A stretch of 63,770 bases of DNA from Bacillus_CJ salitolerans (GCF_042680805.1 NZ_JBHUEM010000039.1:1-63770), one strand, 5' to 3'; counted from the stretch's first letter, positions 17,028 through 26,361 are shown. A program made the numbers and translations. The notes: a model not told the origin generated them from the sequence alone.

Positions 17028-17899
17028 ATGATGGATCTATACGAAACGTTCATTACAGTTGTAGAATCTAGCTCTTTATCTGAAGCTTCTAGAAAACTTC
17101 ACACCTCTCAACCAAATGTAACGCTCCGAATTCAAAAGTTGGAAAAGGATTTGGATATCGTATTATTTGACCGAGAGGGAAAAAAGTTAATTTTAAATCC
17201 ATCTGGCTCAAAGCTATATGAACAGGCAAAAAACTAAGCGTGCAATTCAGTCAAGTAAAGCATCAAATACAATTATTAAAGGACCCATCCTTCGGTCATA
17301 TTAGAATTGGTGGTGGCTATTCATTCCTCCACTATTACTTACCAGACTTATTAGTAAATCAACAAACGGATAGGCCCAATCTAACATTCTCTTTACGAAC
17401 ACTAACTTCTCACCAAGTCTATGAATTAATTGAGCAATATAAATTGGATTTTGGATTTGTGACAACCGTTAAGCCATCTCACCATATCGAACAGATTGAT
17501 TTGCCCATTTTTTCGACTATTAAAGTGATAGCGCCTCCTTCTTTTCCAGCTAAAGATACACTTACATTCAAAGAGTTAGAAACTTTACCTATTATTTTAT
17601 TTGATGAACAATCGAGCTTTACCCAGACGATTCTTCAAAAGTTACCAGTTCAAGTTAATGTCAAAGTGGTCGTGGATCATATAGACTCAGCCATTAGACT
17701 TGTTGAAAAAGGCGTAGGTATCTCCATCATCCCGTTACGACCAGACAATGAGGAATGTAGGTTTAAATGCCTTGAACTAGAGGAAGACATCTTCCCCTCC
17801 ACATCCATTTCATTGATTTATCGGAAAAATCGATACCTCCCGCCCTCGTTTGTACAATTCATTGATAAACTGACTACATTTTGGAAACGGAAAAACTAA
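17028..17899 (+). pseudogene. LysR-type regulator split by a -1 frame change
   Basis: The first frame (17028-17237) gives a complete LysR HTH (SSLSEASRKLHTSQPNVTLR, LFDREGKKLIL). The second (to 17899) gives the substrate-binding domain. Between them the sequence reads GCA AAA AAC TAA; one more A, or a -1 slip on A AAA AAC, restores ...QAKKLSVQFSQVKHQ and joins them into about 290 residues. So this is a homopolymer error, a recent frameshift or, less likely, programmed frameshifting. Divergent from the Nif3-like gene. Confidence 0.8.
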
Positions 17900-17925
17900 A
17901 CTTGTACTCAGTTTTTAATAGTAAA

Positions 17926-18171
17926 GAACAAAGGCTCAGGGCGCCCCGTTTAACCTAAGGCAGAGCAAATAAACTGTCATGAAGAAAAGGGTTGCTTTCT
18001 CTTTTATTCATGACAGGTTATTTGACCAAGGAAAAAGTGATTTTTCTTTTTCCCTCGAGTAGGATGAAATAACAAAGATCGTCGCCATTTCATCTTGGCT
18101 GGGTGCTGGAGCTGGATTTAGCCGTAACATGGTATAAACTAAACACCATAACTTATATTTCTTAACTTACG
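17926..18171 (+). repeat. Dispersed structured element, copy 2
   Basis: Full-length copy with the same order of blocks as copy 1. The long inverted repeat has one mismatch (CAAATAAACTGTCATG left arm) and the GATGAAATGGC arm has decayed to GATGAAATAAC. Its right end stops about 28 bases before the stop codon of the convergent gene at 18199. Confidence 0.85.
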
Positions 18172-18198
18172 AAAAAGGAGAACACATCGTGTCCTCCT

Positions 18199-18520
18199 TT
18201 ACTTGATTATACGCAATGCAAAATACAGTAGTAAAAACAAACCAAACATACTACTGACCGATAAAATAAATTGGGAGAGATGAAATTTAATGCGAGGATC
18301 TAAATCTAGAAAGTCGGTTTCAATCGAAAATCTCCTTGGATATTCCCCTTCATATCCCGTCATGGATAAATCTTGAGTAATAATTGGAAAAGGGCCTCCA
18401 AAGGCTGCATTTTTCAATTCACTTTTGACTCTTAATGTTTGCTCCAAACGAAATAGAACAGGAAACAAAGCAGATACTACTTACTAACAGAATGATAGCC
18501 CCAGCAAGGATCTTCTTCAC
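18199..18520 (-). pseudogene. Small membrane protein with an N-terminal frameshift
   Basis: A GTG start at 18520 (VKKILAGAIILLVSSICFV) has GAGGG ahead of it and lies 11 bases past the DUF2785 stop codon, so it looks like an operon partner. That frame leaves the coding sequence after about 20 codons. The frame ending at 18199 (VLFRLEQTLRVKSELKN...QFILSVSSMFGLFLLLYFAL) continues it with a one-base shift. The product would have a membrane helix at each end; family unknown. It may be a sequencing error at a T run. Confidence 0.5.
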
Positions 18521-18531
18521 TTTTTCCCTCG

Positions 18532-19356
18532 TTACAGCTTTGAGAAATATGGATTAAATCTTCTCTCTTCTTTTTGAAGAGCTAAATCCGCCTCTCCTAA
18601 TAGGTTCTTTTCCTGTAATCTAGTATAGATGCTTCGAACAAAGTGCTTCCAATTCACTCTTCTATAACGGAAAGTGATGTCCTGTCCCTTCGTTACTTCA
18701 ACCTTTTGTAGCCACTCGCAAATTGTTTTGACTGAAACCTTCTCCAAGGCTACCATTGCCACAACAACTGTCGCCATTCTTTCATCTTCCTCAGCATCAA
18801 ACACATGATGAGCATGATTTATCAATGCACATATTCCAATCCATAAAGTTTCACATTCTACTCTATGAACCTTCTCACTTTGTACACACTCTTCTAAAGC
18901 ATCTGCTATATGTGCTGCTGCATGAGCCCATCCCTTTTCCTCAACATAGCCTCTAACATCTCTTTCTTCTTCACAATAGGCAACTAGTCTATGTAATATT
19001 TGATCAAAGGATTCCTTGTCTAGAAACGGATCTTGGTTGTCTCTATGGAGGAGTAAGGCAATCAATAAAGACGAGAACGCTCTTAGAAAGACGCTATCAG
19101 TCTCTGACTCTCCTACTTTATGAAATAGCATTTTATCTGAAACTGCTACATCAAGCTGCTCCCTCAATTCCTTATTAGTAAGAAACTTTTGTTCGATGAG
19201 CCATTTGTATAATATCGTGTAACCTAATTGATCTCGCAGCTCTGGATCGGTCGAATCTAAAATATCTACTACTTTACTTACCGCCTCATATTCTGTGAGT
19301 CCATCAGGCAGCTTATATCCACTTTCAACTACTCTTTGCAATTCTTCTTTAATCAT
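18532..19356 (-). CDS. DUF2785 domain protein
   Basis: A 274-residue helical cytoplasmic protein. The stretch GYVEEKGWAHAAAHIADALE near the middle is the hallmark I associate with DUF2785 proteins of Bacillaceae. N-terminal helices (LPDGLTEYEAVSKVVDILDS) precede it. Function unknown. It is followed within 11 bases by a small, apparently frameshifted membrane-protein gene. Confidence 0.7.
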   Translation of the reverse strand: MIKEELQRVVESGYKLPDGLTEYEAVSKVVDILDSTDPELRDQLGYTILYKWLIEQKFLTNKELREQLDVAVSDKMLFHKVGESETDSVFLRAFSSLLIALLLHRDNQDPFLDKESFDQILHRLVAYCEEERDVRGYVEEKGWAHAAAHIADALEECVQSEKVHRVECETLWIGICALINHAHHVFDAEEDERMATVVVAMVALEKVSVKTICEWLQKVEVTKGQDITFRYRRVNWKHFVRSIYTRLQEKNLLGEADLALQKEERRFNPYFSKL

Positions 19357-19389
19357 ATTGACCCTCTTTTCTATTTTTCTATATACTAT

Positions 19390-20268
19390 TTATAACCTAT
19401 ATTGGGAAATAAAGGTTAAAAATTCTTCTTGTGTCCGATGTTTATATTTCATTACAGCAAACGTATTGGCTTCAGGTAGTTGAAAGGAATGACAATCTAC
19501 TTGAAGAAGCCTTCCTTCAAGTAGCTCTCTTCGTACGGTCGATGTAGGTAAGAATGATACTCCCAGTCCCTCAACAATAAATCGTTTCGTTATATGAACC
19601 TGCGATACTTTCATCATTCGAATAGTGGGATAGTGATGCTTGACCACTTTACATAGACTGTCCCAATAGGCAGGGTGGTTATGGGTCAAAAGGTATTGGC
19701 TTGTAAGGACCTCTTCTTCCTCTAACGGCAAGGCTGATTCTGCATCCCTTCCATCATGTGATGTGACTAAAACAACCTGGTCATGATATAAAAGTTCACT
19801 TATGAGTTCTGAATGGACAGTCGGAAGACAAGATAAACCAATATCGACAACCTCATGAAGCACAGCCTCTTCAATCTCTTTCGATTCAATAATCTTAACA
19901 GCAATTTCAACCTCAGGATGCTTATCAATATACCTTTTTAACACAAAAGGCAAAATCGTATCTGCAATAAGAGGAGAGATTGCAATTGAAAGCTTGGTCG
20001 TATAGCCTTGGCTAAATGAGCTAATATCCTCTAATCCATGTTGATACATATGAAGAAGCTCCCTAGCGTGCTTTAAGTACCGTCTACCTTCTTCCGTTAG
20101 CTTCACTTTCTTCCCTTCTCGTTCAAATAATGACACTCCAACCTCTGCTTCTAATTGTTTAATATGAACGGTAACAGTTGGCTGAGATATATACAATATT
20201 TCCGCTGTTTTCCGGAAACTCCCACACTCCCCCGCTGTTATAAACGTCGTTAACCAGCTAAATTCCAC
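19390..20268 (-). CDS. citR: LysR-type regulator CitR
   Basis: A 292-residue LysR regulator with an HTH at residues 15-40 (GSFRKTAEILYISQPTVTVH) and a periplasmic-binding-like effector domain. Strong block-by-block resemblance to B. subtilis CitR (AISPLIADTILPFVLKRY; LLTHNHPAYWDSL; HITKRFIVEGLGVSFLP). CitR represses the divergent citrate synthase gene citA, which is exactly the arrangement here. The 125-base divergent spacer holds a 9-bp inverted repeat that could be its operator. Confidence 0.88.
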   Translation of the reverse strand: MEFSWLTTFITAGECGSFRKTAEILYISQPTVTVHIKQLEAEVGVSLFEREGKKVKLTEEGRRYLKHARELLHMYQHGLEDISSFSQGYTTKLSIAISPLIADTILPFVLKRYIDKHPEVEIAVKIIESKEIEEAVLHEVVDIGLSCLPTVHSELISELLYHDQVVLVTSHDGRDAESALPLEEEEVLTSQYLLTHNHPAYWDSLCKVVKHHYPTIRMMKVSQVHITKRFIVEGLGVSFLPTSTVRRELLEGRLLQVDCHSFQLPEANTFAVMKYKHRTQEEFLTFISQYRL

Positions 20269-20293
20269 CTCTTACCTCTCCTTATTAAAATTA

Positions 20294-20336
20294 TTAATCA
20301 ATTCATTTAATAATCTTTAATTTTATTAATTGATTA
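20294..20336. promoter_or_regulatory. Candidate CitR operator in the citR-citA spacer
   Basis: TAATCAATT (20295-20303) and AATTGATTA (20328-20336) form a perfect 9-bp inverted repeat, with further AT dyads (TTATTAAT...ATTTAATAA) between. This is the only notable dyad between the divergent genes. Assignment to CitR is inference. Confidence 0.45.
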
Positions 20337-20393
20337 TATTTTATACAATAAATGTAAGAAAGTGAAACTTCAAAATAATTGGAGGATGATAGC

Positions 20394-21491
20394 ATGATGA
20401 ACCAAGGATTAAAAGGTGTTGTAGCCGCACAAACGATGATTAGCCATATCGATGGTGAAAACGGAATACTACTATACAGAGGATTTGAAATTCGTCATTT
20501 AACCAAAAGCCATTCATTTGAAGAAATCGTATATCTATTATGGTACGGAGAAATTCCGACACCACCTCAGCTTCAACTGTTGAAGAAACAATTAAAAGCG
20601 CAGAGAGAGCTTCCACCTATCGTGAAAAATATCATCAAACAACTTCCAGTTCATATGGATATGATGAGTGTCATCCGAACAGCTATTTCATCGCTAGGAA
20701 CAACAGAATATGGATGGAAGCCAACCGTTAACGAGGCCATTACGTTGACAGCACTAGTTCCATCCATCATTGCATTTCGAAACCATCAACAAGAAGGGAC
20801 ACCCTATGTAGCGCCAAACGATAAATTAGACCACGTTGCCAATTATTTATATATGTTAACTGGTGAAATACCAGCAAGAGCCCATGTTGATGCGCTTGAA
20901 ACGTATATGATATTAACACTCGAGCATGGGATGAATGCATCCACCTTCTCTGCTAGAGTAACAGCTTCGACTGAGTCAGAAATTATATCCGCGATCACAT
21001 CAGCTATTGGAACGATGAAGGGTCCACTCCATGGCGGTGCCCCGGCAGGTGTTATAGATCTATTGGATGAAATTGGAAGTGTTAATCGTGCAAAGGAAGT
21101 GCTGAAAGCAAAAGTACAAAGCGGAGAAAAATTAATGGGCTTTGGCCACCGAGTCTATAAGACTCATGATCCACGTTCGGTTGCCTTAAGAGAAAAGCTG
21201 TTACAATTAGTCGGTGAGGATGCTTGGCTTGATTTAGCCCTGCATGTCGAAAATACAGCCATTGACGTATTACAGGAGCTAAAGCCAGGTCGCGCGTTAT
21301 ATACGAATGTAGAGTTTTATGCAGCAGCGATTATGAAAGCAATTCATATGAAGCCTGAATTGTTCACCCCTACATTTACCGCAAGCAGAGTTGTAGGTTG
21401 GACGGCGCATGTATTAGAGCAAGCTGAAAACAATACCATCTATCGTCCACAATCTGAATATATCGGTGATCGTAAACATAGGGAGCAATAG
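20394..21491 (+). CDS. citA: Citrate synthase, minor isozyme (CitA type)
   Basis: A 365-residue citrate synthase: oxaloacetate plus acetyl-CoA to citrate, in the cytoplasm. Key segments are LEHGMNASTFSARV (catalytic His), GPLHGGAPAGV, MGFGHRVYKT (catalytic His) and YTNVEFYAAAI (catalytic Asp replaced in the usual NVD position by E, as in CitA-type sequences I recall). Length and blocks match B. subtilis CitA. GGAGG (20381-20385) is 8 bases before this ATG; the frame extends to a TTG at 20379 that overlaps the ribosome site and is rejected. Confidence 0.9.
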   Translation: MMNQGLKGVVAAQTMISHIDGENGILLYRGFEIRHLTKSHSFEEIVYLLWYGEIPTPPQLQLLKKQLKAQRELPPIVKNIIKQLPVHMDMMSVIRTAISSLGTTEYGWKPTVNEAITLTALVPSIIAFRNHQQEGTPYVAPNDKLDHVANYLYMLTGEIPARAHVDALETYMILTLEHGMNASTFSARVTASTESEIISAITSAIGTMKGPLHGGAPAGVIDLLDEIGSVNRAKEVLKAKVQSGEKLMGFGHRVYKTHDPRSVALREKLLQLVGEDAWLDLALHVENTAIDVLQELKPGRALYTNVEFYAAAIMKAIHMKPELFTPTFTASRVVGWTAHVLEQAENNTIYRPQSEYIGDRKHREQ

Positions 21492-21561
21492 AGTAGAAAG
21501 AATACAGGAATCAAATATTGCCTGTATAAGAATCATTTTGAGAAAAGTTACTAACCGAAAC

Positions 21562-21603
21562 AAAAAGCTCCAACATTTATTAAAGGAGATGCTGGAGCTT
21601 TTG
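21562..21603 (+). terminator. Terminator of citA
   Basis: AAAAGCTCCA...CAT pairs with ATG...TGGAGCTTTTGTT. A 16-base A run follows at 21649-21664. Confidence 0.75.
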
Positions 21604-21863
21604 TTAAATAGTCCTAAAGTTATAACCGTCTTAGGTAGTTGAGGCTGTAAAAAAAAAAAAAAAATGTTGGTATCATTTACTTAAAATGAAACTACTACCC
21701 TAATCATTGTAACTTTCTGTAAGTAACTTTCATAATCTCTATATCTGTATTTACACTGATTTGAATATGTAACATTCACTTCATAGTATGTACATAGATG
21801 ACACCTTAAGAATGTACAGTTTGGATGATGTTGCAGCAAGTTAGCATTTATTCTAGACTTCAA

Positions 21864-21963
21864 CCTTAGGAATTCTCCACCAGTTTCCTGTCAGCTACCG
21901 AGCGCTTTGGCACTTACTCGGATTGGACTTTTATCAGCTAGCAATTAACGTCTTACTGGGCAC
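21864..21963 (-). other. Possible degraded group II intron 5' end
   Basis: The minus strand reads GTGCCCAGTAAGACG, CTAGCTGATAAAAGTCCAAT, CCGAGTAAGTGCC and GGTAGCTGACAGGAAACTGG. This block order recalls domain I of bacterial group II introns (5' GUGYG..., AAGUCCAAUCC, AGUAAGUGCC). No reverse transcriptase, domain V or 3' end is visible, so at most it is a remnant. Nothing else between 21604 and 22016 looks coding. Confidence 0.35.
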
Positions 21964-22016
21964 GCCTACTACAAAAAACTTGGGGGTCCCAGGCTTTTTC
22001 ACCTTAAATATGTCAA

Positions 22017-22514
22017 TTAATTCACAGAAATTTTCCCTTTATTAATCGTTCGAATCAATGCAATGATACTTCTACAAATTAACAGCTTTAACACAACACT
22101 AATAAATGAATGAACCCATGTCCAGCCCTTTCGCCATGTAATTAGTTTTGTCTTTCTTTCCGCAATGGTCTCTATGAGAACTTGGGGAATAACAAAGGGA
22201 AATAGTTTTAATAGTATCCCTGCTGGCTTACTATTGAGTGTCCATTGATTATAGTAAAGGAGCATTAAAGGGTAATGTATAAAATCAAAGGGTAAATGAA
22301 CTTTCAGCTTACCAGAAAACTTCTTTTTATATTTCAAGTATCCCTTTGAAACTAAATAAAGATCTGCAAAATAATTACCAATCACACTAACAAGATACAC
22401 AATAACCCAATCTTTAAAGGACCGCTTTACGATGGCGAAAGGTAACAGAATCAATCCAATTGCAGTGGTAAGCATTAATAAATAATATGGAAGATTGCTC
22501 TTTTTTCTACTCAT
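22017..22514 (-). CDS. CBO0543-family membrane protein
   Basis: 165 residues from the ATG at 22514 (MSRKKSNLPYYLLMLTTAIG). Four or five membrane helices and the blocks WVIVYLVSVIGNYFADLYLV and FDFIHYPLMLLYYNQW mark it as a CBO0543-family protein of spore-forming Firmicutes, function unknown. TAGGAGGTGACC lies about 7 bases before this ATG, much better than the longer frame starting at 22574. Confidence 0.8.
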   Translation of the reverse strand: MSRKKSNLPYYLLMLTTAIGLILLPFAIVKRSFKDWVIVYLVSVIGNYFADLYLVSKGYLKYKKKFSGKLKVHLPFDFIHYPLMLLYYNQWTLNSKPAGILLKLFPFVIPQVLIETIAERKTKLITWRKGWTWVHSFISVVLKLLICRSIIALIRTINKGKISVN

Positions 22515-22599
22515 TTCTAGGTCACCTCCTACTATAAATAGGATGGCGTCGTTTAAAGCTTTTATACAGTACAAATTGCTACTGATTAGAATATAAATA

Positions 22600-22627
22600 A
22601 ACAGCCTGTTTTTTTAAAAGGCTGTTT
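22600..22627 (-). terminator. Terminator of the DJ-1/PfpI gene
   Basis: AACAGCCT/AGGCTGTT stem with T-rich sequence on both sides, directly past the stop codon at 22637. Confidence 0.7.
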
Positions 22628-22636
22628 TTATAAAAC

Positions 22637-23191
22637 CTATTCATGACCATTCTTCGATAGCTTTAATGCAATTTTCTGTAGCCTAGGATCATTTCCAGAC
22701 AGGCCGATTTTCTCCAGCACAGCTATCATAAAGTCATAGTGAGCATGTCCACGGCTCGTAATGATATTTCCATCCACACAACACTCGGTATCAATATAAG
22801 TACCTTCCTGATAATAGTGTCTAAAATGCTCATTAATATGTGGAAGTGTCGTATACTTCCCCTGCAACTTCCCGGCAGCGGCGACTAATACGGAAGAAGC
22901 ACAACTTGCTGCTATCACGCCTTCAAAGCCTTTAATAAACGCAAGGAGCGCAACGTTTTGAAGTAATTCCTCCGTAATCTCTCCACCTGCCATGAGAAAA
23001 ATATCATATTGATTAGGGTCCTTACCCTCCATGGAGGTTGATGAAATAAGCATACCTCCATCAGATGAAATCAAACCTCCACCGATGGATACAGTCTCAA
23101 TGGTGTATCCTTTGTTTACCAAAAACTTTTGAAGCAATGCAACCTGCCACATAGCGAATTGATCATAAACGAAAAACGCAACCTTCCCCAT
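22637..23191 (-). CDS. DJ-1/PfpI family protein
   Basis: 184 residues of the DJ-1/PfpI (class I glutamine amidotransferase-like) fold. The nucleophile elbow cysteine is in GVIAASCASSVLVAAAG, and an aspartate/His-rich segment (SRGHAHYDFMIAV) sits near the C-terminus. Family members are glyoxalases, deglycase-type or oxidative-stress proteins, so the exact role is open. Monocistronic. Confidence 0.8.
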   Translation of the reverse strand: MGKVAFFVYDQFAMWQVALLQKFLVNKGYTIETVSIGGGLISSDGGMLISSTSMEGKDPNQYDIFLMAGGEITEELLQNVALLAFIKGFEGVIAASCASSVLVAAAGKLQGKYTTLPHINEHFRHYYQEGTYIDTECCVDGNIITSRGHAHYDFMIAVLEKIGLSGNDPRLQKIALKLSKNGHE

Positions 23192-23512
23192 CTCATCACT
23201 CCTATTTTAAAGTCCTGTTCTTATCTTACAAATGGTGATTCGTGCCCAGCTACTATACCTCTTACGGAAACTCTTTATGGTCTAACTAAGTATACACATT
23301 GCTGGAAAATGTTGACAAACTATTAGCTAATTTTGTTTAAGTACAATATTTCACAATCTTCCTTCCTTTAGGCTACCATGACCCATTAGGACTCTGAGGG
23401 GCTTCTATTTCTACTTACTATTTACTGCTTTAACGACATATAGCAGGTACCAGTCGATAGACAAATAAGACAGCAAACGTATATGGTGATATTTGAAAAA
23501 ATTTCCATGCTA
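23192..23512. other. Intergenic, no feature seen
   Basis: AT-rich, with no ORF carrying a ribosome site. It lies between the DJ-1 gene and the EamA remnant, and may contain decayed sequence from either side. Confidence 0.4.
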
Positions 23513-23772
23513 CTACTCATTCATAATACCATTTTGCCTTTTTCTTCCCGTAGCTCGTTTTTTCTCGGGTCGAAACAATTCTCCAAATGCTACATCTCCT
23601 AAAATCAACATAGCCCCGGCTATTTGCACAAGACTTAACTTTTCTCCTAAAATGACAGCTGAAAATATCAATGCCGACAGCGGCTCCAAATATCCGAGGA
23701 TTGATACTGTCTGAACGGGCAAACCACCTATGGAGGAAATCTCCAGCATAGCAACCATTGGCTCCCTAACAT
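23513..23772 (-). pseudogene. C-terminal remnant of an EamA (DMT) transporter
   Basis: About 85 codons resembling the last two helices of an EamA drug/metabolite transporter (SILGYLEPLSALIFSAVILGEKLSLVQIAG). Whole EamA proteins have about 300 residues. The reading frame runs upstream through ...NVREPMVAMLE without a start and stops exactly where dispersed element copy 3 begins, so the 5' two thirds of the gene and the left part of the element are both missing. Confidence 0.75.
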
Positions 23773-23945
23773 TCCCTTTTATTCATGACAGGTTATTTGA
23801 CCAAGGAAAAAGTGATTTTTCTTTTTCCCTCGAGTAGGATGAAATGGCAAAGATCGTCGCCATTTCATCTTGGCGGGTGATGGAGCTGGATTTAGCCGTA
23901 ACATTGTATAAACTAAACACCAGAAACTTATGCTTTCTGTACAAA
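23773..23945 (+). repeat. Dispersed structured element, copy 3 (5'-truncated)
   Basis: Starts at CCCTTTTATTCATGACAGG, so the head and left arm of the long inverted repeat are missing. The GGAAAAAG/CTTTTTCC and GATGAAATGGC/GCCATTTCATC hairpins and the tail are intact. Its left boundary coincides with the truncation of the EamA gene. Its right end is about 40 bases from the next convergent (pseudo)gene. Confidence 0.85.
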
Positions 23946-23948
23946 AAA

Positions 23949-23977
23949 GTGTATTAATCCTGTTTGGATTAATACAC
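23949..23977 (-). terminator. Strong terminator hairpin
   Basis: Perfect 12-bp stem GTGTATTAATCC/GGATTAATACAC with a 5-base loop and TTTTTT on the minus strand, just past the SANT-like pseudogene. Confidence 0.85.
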
Positions 23978-23986
23978 CTACTTCTA

Positions 23987-24207
23987 CTAACTTATCAAGC
24001 GATTATATTTCTTTTCAATACTAATTTTTGATCTATCAAATAAAGATGCTATTTCTCGGTATGTCATTCCATTACCAAGAAATTCAATACGTGCAATTTC
24101 CTCTCTCTTGCCCATTTTTTATATTTACTTACTGTCCTAATTTTTTCCCTTTCAGCAACTACCCACTGTGGCTCCGGAAGAATAGTCTGACTTTTTATTA
24201 TAGTCAT
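23987..24207 (-). pseudogene. Myb/SANT-like DNA-binding protein, frameshifted
   Basis: The frame from ATG 24207 begins MTIIKSQTILPEPQWVVAE and reads ...SKYKKWARE. Deleting one AG from an AGAGAGAGG run near 24107 continues it as EEIARIEFLGNGMTYREIAS, then RSKISIEKKYNRLIS to a stop at 23987. The joined product resembles a short Myb/SANT-like domain (W...YREIA...S..S+..KY.RL). The two frames do not join as they stand, so it is broken or mis-sequenced. A strong terminator follows. Confidence 0.55.
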
Positions 24208-24242
24208 ACTTTGATTTTAGTTACCGTCATAAAAGTATTTGA

Positions 24243-26297
24243 TCATAGTTTGAATTGAAGAATAACTTCCTCTAACTCCATCGCCATTTTAGCTAACTCT
24301 TTCGCTGCAAAGGAGACATCCTCCATAGAAGCACTCATTTGTTGAGAAGCCGCTGCAACATTCTGTGAATGTTCATTTACATCTAAAGATGTGTTTGATA
24401 CATGTTTAATGTGATTGACTACTTCGATAATACGGTTTTTCATTTGATCCATAGCGATACCAACATCTGAAATATTTGAAGATACCGTAATCACTGCACC
24501 CTTAATCTCGTCAAACGCTCTTCCACTTTCATTTATAAGCAGTAGTCCATCTTTTGCTGAATTTGCTCCCTTATCAACGAGGCTCATTGATTCGTTTATT
24601 CCATCCTTAATGTCTACGACTATATCATTTATTTGTAATGCGGATTGGCTCGATTGCTCAGCAAGTTTTCGCACTTCATCTGCAACAACCGCAAAGCCCT
24701 TACCATGTTCTCCTGCTCTTGCAGCTTCGATTGCAGCATTTAAAGCTAATAAATTCGTTTGTTCTGAAATTGATTGGATTATTAAACTAATTTGGCTGAT
24801 CTTGTTGGACTTTTCGCTCAGCTCACTAATTTTTTTAGCAGATGAGGAAACGTTCTTATCAATTTCGTTCATTTGCCTTACAGTTTGGTGAACCACATTA
24901 CTACCTTGTTTAGCTGTTTCTGCTGAACTATTAATCGAATCTCTTACACTCTCCATGCTTAGTGAAACATGATCTACATGTTTAGATACCTCATTAATAA
25001 TTTCAACTGCATCTTCCATAGCCATCTTCTGATCATCTGTTCCCGCTGCAACACTTTGGATTGATTGTGAGATTTGAATTGACGCTTCCTGGTTTTGAAT
25101 TGACCCTGCAGCAAGTTCTTCAGAAGTAGCGGATAATTGCTGAGACCCATCGGATATTTTTGTAATGACATCTTTTAAACTATTAGCCATAATATTATAA
25201 TTTTTGCCCATTTCTCCGATTTCATCAGTAGAATTAATGGTAACTCGCTGTGTAAGGTCACCTTTTGACATAGCTAATGAAAGATTACTAATCTTTTGAA
25301 TACTACTAGTAATTCGCAAGCTCATGAAAATAGAAACTAGTACAGCTATAATAGCCGCGATTGCACCAATAAACAATAATGCCCCACGAATATCATTTGC
25401 CGTTTCAGACAGTTCACTTTGTTCAATAACAGCAATGTACTTCCATCCTTCATTAGCTGAAGTAACTGTATTTAGTACAAAATCTTCCCCATTAATTGTT
25501 GCTTCAAATGTCCCATCTTTGCTTAAATCCTTTAATTGAGGGACATTCAGCTCAGAAATAGGCTTGAAATTCAACTCTGGATTTTTCGGATTTGCTAGAA
25601 TCGTTCCATCACTTTGGGTTAGGATGACATAGCCATTCTCGCCTATTTTAATATCCTTTATAATATTAGTTAAACCTTCTAAACTAACATCCAGTCCTAA
25701 AACACCATTTTGTTTACCATCTTGTTCAATTGTTACTACGTTACTAACTATTATTCCATCTTGACCTGTTGCAGCATAGGCGCTTGTTAGTTTAACTTTA
25801 CCTGGTTCCTCAAGAGCTGTTTTATACCACGGGCGTTCTCTTGGGTCAAATCCAGGTGTTGTAGGGCCTTCAGGATATTGGACGTAACCTCCATCAGGTG
25901 TTCCCATATATACATAAGCAGCATTTGGATGTGTTTCTCCAAATTGTGAAAATACTTCAAAGATTGCTTTCTCTACTTCTCCATTTTGCGAAGGTGTCAT
26001 ATCAATGGAATCACCCGCAGCAGTTTGAGCAACATAAGAGGTAATGCTTTTGTCCGCTTTCATTACTTCTGGATTTGTTGCTAATAATAAGGCATTTTCT
26101 CTTATTGATTCAAAATACATAGAAATGGCGTTATCAACCTGTGTAATTTCTCGTTCACTAAAATTAATGTAATCCTGTTCTGTGGTTTTACTCACTTTAT
26201 TATTAACGAAAAATCCAATAAATAGCATCGGTATTAACGAGAGTAATAGCGAATAGACTAATAATTTAGCTTTAAAGGTGAACTTTAATTTTTTCAT
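24243..26297 (-). CDS. Methyl-accepting chemotaxis protein with dCache sensor
   Basis: A 684-residue transmembrane chemoreceptor: helix 1 (about 10-31), a double-Cache ligand domain outside (MTPSQNGEVEKAIFEVFSQF, DPRERPWYKTALEEPGKVKL), helix 2 (about 305-325), HAMP, and a signalling domain whose tip NLLALNAAIEAARAGEHGKG is intact. It relays ligand binding to CheA. It lies 65 bases downstream of a secreted double-nitrilase gene on the same strand, separated by a hairpin terminator. The ligand is unknown; dCache domains often bind amino acids, amines or organic acids. Confidence 0.92.
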   Translation of the reverse strand: MKKLKFTFKAKLLVYSLLLSLIPMLFIGFFVNNKVSKTTEQDYINFSEREITQVDNAISMYFESIRENALLLATNPEVMKADKSITSYVAQTAAGDSIDMTPSQNGEVEKAIFEVFSQFGETHPNAAYVYMGTPDGGYVQYPEGPTTPGFDPRERPWYKTALEEPGKVKLTSAYAATGQDGIIVSNVVTIEQDGKQNGVLGLDVSLEGLTNIIKDIKIGENGYVILTQSDGTILANPKNPELNFKPISELNVPQLKDLSKDGTFEATINGEDFVLNTVTSANEGWKYIAVIEQSELSETANDIRGALLFIGAIAAIIAVLVSIFMSLRITSSIQKISNLSLAMSKGDLTQRVTINSTDEIGEMGKNYNIMANSLKDVITKISDGSQQLSATSEELAAGSIQNQEASIQISQSIQSVAAGTDDQKMAMEDAVEIINEVSKHVDHVSLSMESVRDSINSSAETAKQGSNVVHQTVRQMNEIDKNVSSSAKKISELSEKSNKISQISLIIQSISEQTNLLALNAAIEAARAGEHGKGFAVVADEVRKLAEQSSQSALQINDIVVDIKDGINESMSLVDKGANSAKDGLLLINESGRAFDEIKGAVITVSSNISDVGIAMDQMKNRIIEVVNHIKHVSNTSLDVNEHSQNVAAASQQMSASMEDVSFAAKELAKMAMELEEVILQFKL

Positions 26298-26323
26298 ATC
26301 CTCTAATCCTTTCCTTTAATTAG

Positions 26324-26348
26324 AAAAGGGCATATGAAAATGCCCCTT
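26324..26348 (-). terminator. Terminator between the nitrilase and chemoreceptor genes
   Basis: AAGGGCAT/ATGCCCCTT hairpin followed by TTTTC on the minus strand. The chemoreceptor gene may be reached by partial readthrough or have its own promoter. Confidence 0.65.
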
Positions 26349-26361
26349 CCGCTGATTACTG

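Noticed and set aside
21681..21863. 60-codon minus-strand ORF
   Set aside because: No ribosome site, odd composition (Tyr/Arg/Cys-rich) and it abuts the intron-like fragment.
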